From NCBI RefSeq assembly GCF_029211185.1, contig NZ_JARGDO010000019.1:26847-90846 (forward strand): a stretch of DNA of 64,000 nucleotides, read 5' to 3'. Made by a program: the position numbers and the translations under genes. The first letter of the stretch is position 1. The number at the start of each line of letters is the position of its first letter. Under the pieces are notes generated by a model. It searched no databases. It was not told where the DNA came from and saw nothing but the letters and a program-made list of their open reading frames with translations. Positions 1 through 8,224 of this stretch are shown piece after piece. The DNA is from Tessaracoccus caeni (GTDB lineage: Bacteria > Actinomycetota > Actinomycetes > Propionibacteriales > Propionibacteriaceae).

Positions 1-2
1 TC

Positions 3-641
3 GAGTTCGGCCCCGGTACTGGGCGCACCGCAGAAATGCTGCTGCAGCCGGGCCCCGCCTCCTACAAGGGGGTCGATCCCAACCGCAATGTGACGCCTCA
101 GCTGCTTCACGTGCTCGAGAACCATCCGCAGGCACGACTGATCGAGGCGTCCGCCGCCGAGACCGGCTTGCCCGACGGGGAGGCGACCCTGGTGCTCGGA
201 GAGGCGATGCTCACCATGCAGCCGGAGCACACCAAGAAGAAGATCATCGCGGAAGCGGCGCGGCTACTGGCCTCCGGCGGTCGCTACGCGATCCATGAGC
301 TCAGCCTCCGGCCGGACGATTGCTCCGACGACGTCGCCACTGAGGTCTCGCATGCACTGTCGAGAGGCATCAAGGTTGGCGCCAGGCCGCTCACCGCTCC
401 CGCCTGGGCGGCGCTGCTGGAAGAGGCGGGGCTGGTCGTCGAGTGGCGCTCCACCAATCCCATGCGGCTGCTGGAGCCCTCGCGACTGATCGCCGACGAG
501 GGCCTGCTCGGCGCAGCGCGCTTCGCGCTCAACGTGGCCCGGCATCCGCAGGCCCGCGCCCGCATCAAGACCATGCGCGCGGCGTTCCGCGCCCATGCCG
601 ACAATCTTGCGGCCATCGCTTTGGTCGCACGAAAGCCCTGA
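3..641 (+). CDS. SAM-dependent methyltransferase, 5' end cut off by window
   Basis: The reading frame is open from the window edge and ends at a TGA at 639-641. The first visible residues, EFGPGTGRTAEML, match motif I (SAM-binding glycine loop) of class I methyltransferases, and a later acidic stretch around DGEATLVLGEAMLTM fits motifs II/III. About 212 residues are visible, so only the first strand of the Rossmann fold is missing. The frame has an internal ATG at position 36, but starting there would delete the SAM loop, so I read it as a truncated gene. The substrate cannot be told. It lies 27 bp before a cupin gene in the same direction, probably an operon. Confidence 0.8.
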   Translation, partial: EFGPGTGRTAEMLLQPGPASYKGVDPNRNVTPQLLHVLENHPQARLIEASAAETGLPDGEATLVLGEAMLTMQPEHTKKKIIAEAARLLASGGRYAIHELSLRPDDCSDDVATEVSHALSRGIKVGARPLTAPAWAALLEEAGLVVEWRSTNPMRLLEPSRLIADEGLLGAARFALNVARHPQARARIKTMRAAFRAHADNLAAIALVARKP

Positions 642-668
642 CCACACCACTTGAAAGAGGAAAGCCAC

Positions 669-1007
669 ATGGCAACAACCGAACTCACCCAGACCGTTCC
701 CGTCCTGAACGTGCTGACGGACCTGCCCGTCACCAGGGAGGCCACCACCTCACGCGTGCTGGTGAACAACCCACTGCTGCGCGTCGTCGACTTCGCCTTC
801 GACGAGGGGCAGCTGCTCACCGAGCACAGCAGCCCGCGCGCCGTCGTCGTCACCCTGCTGACCGGCACGATGGACTTCGACCTGGAGGGGGAGACCCACC
901 ACATGGTCGCCGGGGACGTGCTGTATATGGCGCCCGGGGTCAACCACGCCCTGCGCGCCACCAGTGCCTGCCACATGCAGTTGGTGATGGTCGACACCGA
1001 CGCCTAG
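669..1007 (+). CDS. Cupin-domain protein
   Basis: A 112-residue single-domain cupin. The C-terminal half carries the second cupin motif (GDVLYMAPGVNHALRA), with a plausible metal or substrate pocket; the first motif region is EHSSPRAVVVTLLTGTMDF. The ATG at 669 is preceded by an AGAGGAAAG ribosome-binding site, which decides the start over an in-frame TTG at 651. It follows the methyltransferase by 27 bp and precedes an aldo/keto reductase by 48 bp, so it may be the middle gene of a small operon. The substrate is unknown; such small cupins often act as sensors or isomerases. Confidence 0.8.
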   Translation: MATTELTQTVPVLNVLTDLPVTREATTSRVLVNNPLLRVVDFAFDEGQLLTEHSSPRAVVVTLLTGTMDFDLEGETHHMVAGDVLYMAPGVNHALRATSACHMQLVMVDTDA

Positions 1008-1055
1008 CCCGATGCCTAGTCGTGGGGGATTTCGAGGGCGAGTAACCTCTGGGGC

Positions 1056-2060
1056 ATGAAGTATCGCTACCTCGGCAACTCCGGACTCAAGATCACCGAG
1101 ATCACCTACGGCAACTGGCTCACCCACGGCTCCCAGGTGGAGAACAACGCCGCCAAGGCGTGCGTGCACGCCGCACTGGACGCGGGCATCACGTCCTTCG
1201 ACACCGCCGACGTGTACGCCAACACCGTCGCGGAGGAGGTGCTGGCCGATGCACTGAAGGGGCAGCGCCGGGAGTCGCTGGAGATCTTCACCAAGGTGTA
1301 CTTCCCGGTGGGCCCCAGGGGTGCCAACGACACAGGGCTCTCGCGCAAGCACATCATGGAGGGCATCCATGGATCGCTGCGCCGCCTCGGCACCGACTAC
1401 GTCGACCTCTACCAGGCGCACCGCTACGACGTGGAGACCCCGCTCGAGGAGACGATGTCCGCCTTCGCCGACATCGTGCATCAGGGCAAGGCGCTTTACA
1501 TCGGCGTCTCGGAATGGAGCGCCGAGCAGATCCGCGCCGGCGCGGCCATGGCCAAGGAGCTGCGGATTCCGTTTGTCTCCAATCAGCCGCAGTACTCGAT
1601 GCTGTGGCGCGTGATCGAGGACCAGGTGGTTCCGGCCTCGGAGGAGGCCGGCCTGTCCCAGATCGTGTGGTCGCCGGTGGCGCAGGGCGTGCTGACCGGC
1701 AAGTACCTGCCGGGCCAGCCCGTTCCCGAGGGCTCGCGGGCCACGGACACCAAGGGTGGCCAGAACATGATCAGCGGCTTCATGAACGACGACGTGCTCG
1801 CCCGAGTGCAGAACCTGAAGCCGATCGCCGATGAGCTCGGCCTCAGCATGGCCCAGCTCGCCGTCGCGTGGGTGCTGCAGAACCAGAACGTGGCGGCCGC
1901 GATCATCGGTGCGTCGCGCCCCGAGCAGATCGCGGAGAACGTCAAGGCCAGCGGCGTCGAGATCCCGACCGAGCTGATGGCCCGGATCGACGAAGCCCTC
2001 GGCGACGTCGTCGAGCGCGACCCGTCCAAGACCCGCGCCCCGGAGACCCGTCAGTCCTAA
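1056..2060 (+). CDS. Aldo/keto reductase
   Basis: A 334-residue TIM-barrel NADPH-dependent oxidoreductase. The AKR catalytic tetrad is present: Asp49 and Tyr54 (FDTADVY), Lys80 (FTK) and His122 (QAH). The C-terminal cofactor-binding stretch (IIGASRPEQIAENVKASG) is typical of the subfamily related to the potassium-channel beta subunit and YghZ. Length is normal and there is no signal peptide. It ends convergently against an MFS gene with a strong hairpin between them. The physiological substrate, probably an aldehyde or methylglyoxal-like carbonyl, is not evident from the sequence. Confidence 0.9.
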   Translation: MKYRYLGNSGLKITEITYGNWLTHGSQVENNAAKACVHAALDAGITSFDTADVYANTVAEEVLADALKGQRRESLEIFTKVYFPVGPRGANDTGLSRKHIMEGIHGSLRRLGTDYVDLYQAHRYDVETPLEETMSAFADIVHQGKALYIGVSEWSAEQIRAGAAMAKELRIPFVSNQPQYSMLWRVIEDQVVPASEEAGLSQIVWSPVAQGVLTGKYLPGQPVPEGSRATDTKGGQNMISGFMNDDVLARVQNLKPIADELGLSMAQLAVAWVLQNQNVAAAIIGASRPEQIAENVKASGVEIPTELMARIDEALGDVVERDPSKTRAPETRQS

Positions 2061-2072
2061 CTTTCACGCCGG

Positions 2073-2125
2073 GAGGTCGTCGACGTTGGTGGCTGGGAAC
2101 TCTCGCCACAAACGTCGACGACCTC
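2073..2125. terminator. Bidirectional hairpin between convergent genes
   Basis: Two 21-base arms (2073-2093 and 2105-2125) match as an inverted repeat at 20 of 21 positions, with an 11-base loop. It lies 12 bp after the aldo/keto reductase stop and 54 bp after the MFS stop on the other strand. There is no long T tract, so this is a GC-rich actinobacterial-type terminator serving both directions. Confidence 0.75.
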
Positions 2126-2178
2126 TTGACTCTCGTGACAGGGGCCTGATTGAACTCCGCCACTCAGGCGGTGCGTCG

Positions 2179-3624
2179 TTAGGCGGCTGATCGTTGACGC
2201 CGTCGCGCGTCGACGATGGCGATCGCCAAGGCGAACAGCAGGATGGTAAGGGTGAAGACCAGCGCCAAGGCCAAGGCGTGCGAGTAGGCCATGGGACCAT
2301 CTCCCTCGGCTGCGACCCTCGCAAAGTAGACGGTGGTGAGCAGGGCGAGGCCCACGGAGCCGCCGAGGCGCTGGAAGGTCTGCATCAAGCCGGCTGCGGT
2401 GGCGGCGAGGGGAACGGGAACCTCGGCCAAGGTGAGCGTCTGGTTGGGGGAGATCACCGAGCCGCTGCCCCAACCCGCGACTCCCATCAACACCGGGATC
2501 GCCCACTGGCTGATGTCCGTCGGGGCGACGGCGGCGACGAGTCCCATGGCGGTGACGGCAGAGCACATGATCACCAGGCCCCGCACGACGATGCGCCGTC
2601 CCATACGCATCACGTGTCTTCCCGACCACTGCGAAGCGACCGCAGACGTGAGCGCGAAGGGCATCTGCGCCAGTCCGGCGATCAGGGCGGAATGACCCAG
2701 GCCGTCCTGATAGAACATCGTCACCAGGACGAAGATGCTGGTGAACCCCGAGAAGTAGGCGGCGGCGAGCGCCGCGCCCATCACAAAGCCCGAGTTGCGC
2801 ACCAACGCTCGCGGCAGCACCGCCGGTCGCCCGGCCGCGTCGCGCGAACGCTCCCACAGCACCAGCGCCACGAGCAGAGCCCCGGCGACGAGCAGCAGCC
2901 ACCAGGGGGCGCCGGCGAGACCTTCGGGATGCGATGAGGCGGTGACGAACGGCCACATCGCGGACAGCACGGCGCCGGCGATCAAGACCAGTCCGGGCAT
3001 GTCCAAGCCCAGCCCGCTCGTGCGTGGCTGTGGGTTTCGCGACGGCAGATTCCGCGCCGCCAAAGGCAACAAGGCCAACCCGATCGGCACGTTGATCAGA
3101 AATACCGACCGCCAGCCGTGCTCGGCACCAATGCCGGTCACCAGGATGCCGCCCAGCAGCGGGCCGATCGCTGTCGAGACGCTGACGGTCATGCCGAACA
3201 TGCCGAAAGCCCTCGCTCGCTCAGGCCCCTGGAAGAGCTCCTGAATGAGCGCCGAGATCTGTGGATTCATGATGCCGGCGAAGGCGCCCTGGAGCAGGCG
3301 CAGCACCGCGAGTGCCGTCGCCGACGGCGCGAATCCACACGCCAGCGAAAACAGTGTGAAGCCGGCCAGTCCGATCAGGAACATCCGACGACGCCCGAAG
3401 ATGTCGCCGAACCGCCCGGCGGGCACCAGCATCAGCCCGAAGGTCAGCGAGTAGCCGGCGACGATCCACTGAATCTGGGACGCCGTCGCGCCGAGCACCG
3501 TCTGTATCGAAGGCAGCGCGACATTGACGATGGAGACGTCGAGCAGGGTCATGAACCCGCCGGCCAGCACCATCGAGAAGGCGCGCCAGCGGCGGGAGTC
3601 TTGGACATCGGTCACAGCGGCCAT
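2179..3624 (-). CDS. MFS drug exporter, DHA2 (EmrB/QacA) family
   Basis: A 481-residue protein with about 14 predicted membrane segments. The N-terminal signature SIVNVALPSIQTVLGA and motif A (GRFGDIFGRRRM) between segments 2 and 3 are typical of proton-driven DHA2 multidrug exporters. It is divergent from a TetR regulator at 3716, with an inverted repeat between them, so repression by that TetR is likely. Its substrate is unknown. The frame ends 54 bp from the hairpin shared with the aldo/keto reductase. Confidence 0.9.
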   Translation of the reverse strand: MAAVTDVQDSRRWRAFSMVLAGGFMTLLDVSIVNVALPSIQTVLGATASQIQWIVAGYSLTFGLMLVPAGRFGDIFGRRRMFLIGLAGFTLFSLACGFAPSATALAVLRLLQGAFAGIMNPQISALIQELFQGPERARAFGMFGMTVSVSTAIGPLLGGILVTGIGAEHGWRSVFLINVPIGLALLPLAARNLPSRNPQPRTSGLGLDMPGLVLIAGAVLSAMWPFVTASSHPEGLAGAPWWLLLVAGALLVALVLWERSRDAAGRPAVLPRALVRNSGFVMGAALAAAYFSGFTSIFVLVTMFYQDGLGHSALIAGLAQMPFALTSAVASQWSGRHVMRMGRRIVVRGLVIMCSAVTAMGLVAAVAPTDISQWAIPVLMGVAGWGSGSVISPNQTLTLAEVPVPLAATAAGLMQTFQRLGGSVGLALLTTVYFARVAAEGDGPMAYSHALALALVFTLTILLFALAIAIVDARRRQRSAA

Positions 3625-3663
3625 CCTGCCACGACGCCGTCCATGGACACACCCTCATCACAA

Positions 3664-3694
3664 GGGTCTACGTTGTAGTCTACGGCGTAGACCC
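3664..3694. promoter_or_regulatory. Probable TetR operator between divergent genes
   Basis: GGGTCTACG (3664-3672) and CGTAGACCC (3686-3694) are perfect inverted arms, and a second palindrome GTAGTCTAC (3675-3683) lies between them. The site sits between the MFS start (3624) and the TetR start (3716), where a repressor could control both genes. Confidence 0.7.
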
Positions 3695-3715
3695 CCGCAG
3701 AACAGAGGAAGTCCC

Positions 3716-4348
3716 ATGAGCAGCACCGCCGTCCAGCACCGAGGCGCCGTATCGGCCGACTCGATCGTCGACACGGCGTTGCGGATCATCGACGCTCACG
3801 GCATCGACGGTCTCACCATGCGACGGCTCGGCCACGAACTGGGTGTCGATCCCATGACGGTCTATCGGCACTTTCCCAACAAAGGAGCTGTGCTGGACGG
3901 CGTGATGGAGCGCATCTGGGCCTCCGTCGACGTCGCCGGCTCTGCTGACGGAGGTAGCTGGCAGAACCAGCTCGCCGCCATCATGCATAGTCTGCGCGCC
4001 GCGCTGCTCGCCCATCCCAGGGCGATTTCGATCATCGGCACCCGACCGGCCGCAGGGGCTGTGGTGTTCCTGCTCATGGAGCAGATCGTGGGCGCGCTCG
4101 TCGCGGCCGGCATGGAACTCCGGGACACCTCCGCCGATCTGCTGAACGCCGTCGTCAACTACACGGTCGGCCATGTGCTGGCCGAGGCGGGTGATCCTGT
4201 CGGCGGCGATGCCGACCGCCACGCCGACCCGATGATCTCACCCATCCACTTCCCGAATCTCGCCGCGGTGTTCAGCAGCGGATGGCAGTACAACCCTTAT
4301 CGCCAATACGACCGAGCGCTGCGCTCGATGATCGAAGGATGGTCATGA
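3716..4348 (+). CDS. TetR/AcrR-family regulator
   Basis: A 210-residue regulator. The helix-turn-helix spans roughly residues 30-65 (LTMRRLGHELGVDPMTVYRHFPNKGAVLDGV), with the conserved TVYRHF recognition helix. The C-terminal part, with PAAGAVVFLLMEQIVGAL, resembles the TetR_C ligand-binding domain. The ATG at 3716 follows a GAGGAAG ribosome-binding site. Its stop codon overlaps the start of the ABC permease (ATGA), so it is translated in one operon with the ABC genes and faces the MFS exporter. It probably represses both and itself through the palindromes at 3664-3694. Confidence 0.88.
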   Translation: MSSTAVQHRGAVSADSIVDTALRIIDAHGIDGLTMRRLGHELGVDPMTVYRHFPNKGAVLDGVMERIWASVDVAGSADGGSWQNQLAAIMHSLRAALLAHPRAISIIGTRPAAGAVVFLLMEQIVGALVAAGMELRDTSADLLNAVVNYTVGHVLAEAGDPVGGDADRHADPMISPIHFPNLAAVFSSGWQYNPYRQYDRALRSMIEGWS

Positions 4349-6735
4349 CCCGCTCGCTGTATCTGCGCTACCTCGCCAACGACCTGCGTCGGAACCGTGG
4401 AGTCACCGTCGCGCTGCTCGTCGTCCTGGTGCTCAGTGCGTTCCTCATGTCCAGCGGGGCGATGGTGATGGAACGCCTGGCGGGCTCGGTCGGACGTCTG
4501 TTCGACGTCGCCAAACCACCTCACTTCCTGCAGATGCACAAGGGCGACTACGAGCCGGCGGCACTCGAGGCGTTTGCGGCCGCGCATCCCGAGATCGACT
4601 CCTGGCTGATCGAGGAGATGATCGGCTTCGATGGGCAGGCGATCGCCTTCGAGCGCGCCGCGACGGGGGAGCGCCGCGACCTCTCCGACAGCATGATCGA
4701 CAATCTGTTCGTCACCCAGAATGCCGAGTTCGACTTCCTCCTCGACGAGTCCGACCAGATCCCGCGGCCGGTGGACGGTCAGATCTACGTGCCGGTCGCG
4801 GTGCGGCAGCAGTTCGGGATCGAGACGGGCGACCGGCTGGCGGTCAGTACCGGCGACGGCCTGGAGAGCTTCCAGGTGGCGGGCTTCGTTCGCGACGCGC
4901 AGATGGCGTCGTCGATGTCCTCGGCCACCCGCTTCTTGATCTCAGACGAGGCCTTCCAGCGGATGACGGCCGCCGGTGGCGGCAGCCCCGAGGTTATCGT
5001 CGAGTATCGCCTCGCGGATACCGCCGTGATCGGCGACTTCCAGCGGGCCTATGAGTCCGACGCCACCCTGCCCAAGAACGGTCAAGCGGTCACAGAGGTG
5101 ATGATCAGGCTGGTCAATATGTTCAGCGACGGGCTCGTCGCGGTGGCCTTCGCGTTCGCCAGCCTGCTGCTGATCGCGATCGCGCTGCTGAACGTGCGGT
5201 TCGTGATTCGCGGCACCTTGGAGGACGAGATCCACGAGATCGGCGCTATGCGAGCCATCGGCCTGCCCAGCACCTCGATCGCCAGGCTGTATCTGCTGCG
5301 CTACGGCGCCATGACGCTGCTCGCCTACATCGTCGGCGGTCTGCTGGCGGTATTGGCCGTCGACGCGCTCACCGCCGGCATCCGCACCAACTTCGCCGAC
5401 GCTCCCTTCAGCTGGACGACCGTCGTCGCTCCGCTCGCCGCCCTCCTGGTGGTGTTCCTCCTCGTACTGGGTATCTGCGCCGGAGTGCTGCGCGCTGTCG
5501 GCAGGATCGACGTGGTGGGCGCGTTGGTGCACGGCCGAACCGCCCCGGAGCGCCCGGCCAAGCGTCGGCGGCGGGCTCGACGGTCGATGCTGGCGGGAGT
5601 GCGGGAACGCGGATTAGGCCTGCGGCTCACCCTCCTCGACCTCCGCGCGGAGCGCACGCAATGGGTGCTGGTGCCGGCGGTGTTCTTCCTTGTCGCGGTG
5701 CTGATCACGCTGCCCACCAACCTGCTCACTACCTTCGAGAGTCCGCGTTTCGTCACCTATATGGGCGCGCCGGAGAGCGACGTGCGCGCCGACATCCAGT
5801 TCGCCGCCGATGGCGAGGCGTCGGTGGACGAGGTCGCGGCCGAGTTGATCGACCGGATGCGCGACGATGCCCGCATCGAGGACGTCAAGGCCTACGCAGG
5901 CGCACTGCTCGAGGCTCCCGGTGAGGACGGCTGGGACGTGCTGCGCGTCGAGATCGGCGACTACTCCGGCAGCACGCTCACCTACCTCGACGGCGACGCT
6001 CCGGCGGCGGGGGAGATCGCGCTGTCGGCCCTCAATGCCGACAAGTTCGACATCGCGCCGGGTGAGACGCTCACCATCCGAAACGACGGGCGCGAGAGTG
6101 GCGTCGTCGTCAGCGGCATCTATCAGGACGTCACCAGCGGCGGCTACACCGCCAAGATGCATGGCGACGCCGTCTCGGGTGCGGAGCGCTGGGTGTTGTA
6201 TGCCGACCTCGTCGACGGTGCCGACCCCGCCGTCGTGGCCGAGGAGTACGACGCGCTCAGCCCTGTCGCCTCGGTGATTCCGATGGGCGAGTACGTGCGC
6301 CAGACCCTCTCCTACGCCACCGACGCCCTGCGGTTCACCGCGATCCTGACCGCCGCCTTCGGCCTCGGCGCGGCGGCCCTGATCACCACGCTGTTCCTGC
6401 GGCTGCGCCTGGCCAAGGACCGACGCAAGATGGGCGTGCTGTCCGCCATCGGATTCTCGGCAAAGGAACTCGCCGGGCAGCTCCGGGCGAAGACAGTGCT
6501 CACCGTCGCGGCGGGCACCCTGCTGGGGGTGCTCTTCGCCGCGAGTGCCGGCGAGGTTCTCGTCGGCGGCCTCATTTCCGCGACGGGCATGGGCATCGCG
6601 CGGCTGTCGTTCATCCCCAATCCGTGGCTCGTCTACGTGGCGTTCCCGCTCCTGCTGCTCGCCGCTGGCATCATCACATCCCAGCTCCTGACCGCCCGGC
6701 TTCGCGCCGCCGACCGCAGCCAGTGGCTGCGCTGA
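4345..6735 (+). CDS. ABC transporter permease, FtsX/MacB-like, two-fold repeat
   Basis: A 796-residue membrane protein made of two FtsX-type units. Each has an N-terminal membrane helix, a large extracytoplasmic domain and three further helices. The first membrane helix is at about residues 16-38 and the first three-helix FtsX block near 260-400 (with LEDEIHEIGAMRAIGLP, the coupling loop). The second block lies near the C-terminus, with DRRKMGVLSAIGFSAKEL as its coupling loop. The ATG at 4345 overlaps the TetR stop; an in-frame ATG at 4339 is an alternative start. With the ATPase at 6750 it forms an exporter, likely for a peptide, lipid or drug. Confidence 0.88.
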   Translation: MTRSLYLRYLANDLRRNRGVTVALLVVLVLSAFLMSSGAMVMERLAGSVGRLFDVAKPPHFLQMHKGDYEPAALEAFAAAHPEIDSWLIEEMIGFDGQAIAFERAATGERRDLSDSMIDNLFVTQNAEFDFLLDESDQIPRPVDGQIYVPVAVRQQFGIETGDRLAVSTGDGLESFQVAGFVRDAQMASSMSSATRFLISDEAFQRMTAAGGGSPEVIVEYRLADTAVIGDFQRAYESDATLPKNGQAVTEVMIRLVNMFSDGLVAVAFAFASLLLIAIALLNVRFVIRGTLEDEIHEIGAMRAIGLPSTSIARLYLLRYGAMTLLAYIVGGLLAVLAVDALTAGIRTNFADAPFSWTTVVAPLAALLVVFLLVLGICAGVLRAVGRIDVVGALVHGRTAPERPAKRRRRARRSMLAGVRERGLGLRLTLLDLRAERTQWVLVPAVFFLVAVLITLPTNLLTTFESPRFVTYMGAPESDVRADIQFAADGEASVDEVAAELIDRMRDDARIEDVKAYAGALLEAPGEDGWDVLRVEIGDYSGSTLTYLDGDAPAAGEIALSALNADKFDIAPGETLTIRNDGRESGVVVSGIYQDVTSGGYTAKMHGDAVSGAERWVLYADLVDGADPAVVAEEYDALSPVASVIPMGEYVRQTLSYATDALRFTAILTAAFGLGAAALITTLFLRLRLAKDRRKMGVLSAIGFSAKELAGQLRAKTVLTVAAGTLLGVLFAASAGEVLVGGLISATGMGIARLSFIPNPWLVYVAFPLLLLAAGIITSQLLTARLRAADRSQWLR

Positions 6736-6749
6736 CGAGAGGATTCACC

Positions 6750-7529
6750 ATGTCTCACACCGCCGGCCCGGCGTCGCCACTGCTTCGCGTCAGAGGCCTG
6801 ACCAAGACGTTCGCCACCACCGAGCCTCCTACGCAGGTGCTGCACGGCATCGACCTCGACGTCGAGCCGGGCGAGTTCCTGGCCATCATGGGCAGCTCCG
6901 GCTCCGGCAAGTCGACGCTGCTCTACAGCATGAGCGGCATGGATACGCCCACTGGTGGCACCGTCGAATTGGAGGGCCGCGAGCTGACATCGCTGAGCGA
7001 CGCGGAGATGAGCCGGGTGCGACTCACCCGGATGGGTTTCGTGTTCCAGCAGGCGCACTTTCTGGCCAACCTGTCCATCCGGGACAACGTCCTGCTGCCG
7101 GCTCTCAAAGCCGCCGCGAAGGGCGACGACTCCGCCGAGCGACGCGTCGATGACCTCCTTGGGCGTTTCGGACTGTCGCACGTCGCGGACAACGGCATCA
7201 CCCAGGTCTCCGGCGGCCAGCTCCAGCGCGCGTCGCTCTGCCGTGCCCTGGCAACGGAACCCGCCGTCCTCTTCGCCGACGAGCCGACTGGAGCCCTCAA
7301 CAGCAGCATGACCCAAGAGGTGCTCGACGCCTTGTCAGAGGTGCATCGCGGCGGCACGACGGTGGTCATGGTCACCCACGATCCCGCCTGTGCGGCGCGC
7401 GCCGACCGCCTGGTCTACCTGCTCGATGGCCGGCTGGTCGACGAGATCCGGCTGGGGGAGTGGGAACGCGAGCACTCCGACCGACGTGAGGCCGAGCTCG
7501 CCGACTGGCTTAAGGCTCTCGGGTTCTGA
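6750..7529 (+). CDS. ABC transporter ATP-binding protein, MacB/LolD type
   Basis: A 259-residue ATPase with all nucleotide-binding motifs: Walker A GSSGSGKST (48-56), Q-loop at about 100, signature VSGGQ (153-157), Walker B AVLFADEP (172-179) and switch His210. It lies 14 bp after the FtsX-type permease and is certainly its partner. The ATG at 6750 is chosen because GAGAGGA precedes it; the longer open frame upstream overlaps the permease. Single ATPases paired with double FtsX permeases usually drive export rather than import. Confidence 0.93.
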   Translation: MSHTAGPASPLLRVRGLTKTFATTEPPTQVLHGIDLDVEPGEFLAIMGSSGSGKSTLLYSMSGMDTPTGGTVELEGRELTSLSDAEMSRVRLTRMGFVFQQAHFLANLSIRDNVLLPALKAAAKGDDSAERRVDDLLGRFGLSHVADNGITQVSGGQLQRASLCRALATEPAVLFADEPTGALNSSMTQEVLDALSEVHRGGTTVVMVTHDPACAARADRLVYLLDGRLVDEIRLGEWEREHSDRREAELADWLKALGF

Positions 7530-7532
7530 GGC

Positions 7533-8153
7533 TCACGCCGGCGCGTGAGCCCCCAGACAGGCGTCGGCGGTTCTCGCTGACCGCGCGTCCGAAGGGGCGT
7601 TGCGCGGGCCGAAGATTGCCAGGATCTCCGCCTCGTGTTCGCCATCGCTGCCGAACCAGTGCGGTCTGACGGTATCGAATTCGGCGACCTCGCCGGCGTC
7701 CATGAGCACTTCGTTGTCGTCGACGATCAGCCGCAGCGTTCCCGACAGCACATAGATCCACGACCGGCCGGGATGGGTCTTCAGCTCGGGTTCGTCGTGC
7801 GACCTGGGCACCACGATCTTCCACGCATGGGCGTCGCCCTCATCCCTGGTGAGGGGAACGACGACGCGCCCGCTCACTTTTCGCGGGCGGAGCCTGATCC
7901 GCGGGTCGCCGGTCTCGGGTGCGCCCACCATCTCGTCGAGCTGCACTTGATAGACCCGTGCCAGTGGCAGCAGCAGCTCCAGGCTGGGGCGGCGTTGGCC
8001 GGTCTCGAGTCGCGACAAGGTCGACTTCGAGATGCCCGTGGCGGCCGAAACCTCTCCCAGACTCAGGCCTCGCCGGGTGCGCAGATCGTGAAGCCTTGGC
8101 CCCATGTTCTGGAGAGTCGTGGAGACGTCATCCGGCAGGTTCATCATGCTCAT
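7533..8153 (-). CDS. XRE-family regulator with cupin domain
   Basis: A 206-residue two-domain regulator. A Cro/C1-type helix-turn-helix at about residues 20-70 (LSLGEVSAATGISKSTLSRLETGQRRPSLELLLPLA is typical) is followed by a small-molecule-sensing cupin domain near 110-180 (HPGRSWIYVLSGTLRLIV). The start at 8153 is the first ATG after the shared intergenic region. It is divergent from an MFS transporter, with a 16-18 bp palindrome between them, and is likely its repressor. Its stop is 3 bp from the convergent ABC ATPase stop. Confidence 0.88.
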   Translation of the reverse strand: MSMMNLPDDVSTTLQNMGPRLHDLRTRRGLSLGEVSAATGISKSTLSRLETGQRRPSLELLLPLARVYQVQLDEMVGAPETGDPRIRLRPRKVSGRVVVPLTRDEGDAHAWKIVVPRSHDEPELKTHPGRSWIYVLSGTLRLIVDDNEVLMDAGEVAEFDTVRPHWFGSDGEHEAEILAIFGPRNAPSDARSARTADACLGAHAPA

Positions 8154-8176
8154 AGCCCACCACAGCGTCCCGGTTT

Positions 8177-8194
8177 CGGCAACGATCGTTGCCG
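8177..8194. promoter_or_regulatory. Perfect palindromic operator candidate
   Basis: CGGCAACGATCGTTGCCG is a perfect 18-bp palindrome midway between the divergent XRE-cupin gene (start 8153) and the MFS gene (start 8225). Symmetry and position fit the binding site of the XRE dimer. Confidence 0.7.
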
Positions 8195-8224
8195 TGCGGC
8201 CGGCAGCTTGGCACGCTGACGGGC

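Noticed and set aside
2057..2956. Long minus-strand frame of 299 codons within the MFS gene
   Set aside because: It is an out-of-frame shadow of the DHA2 exporter, rich in Arg and without motifs.
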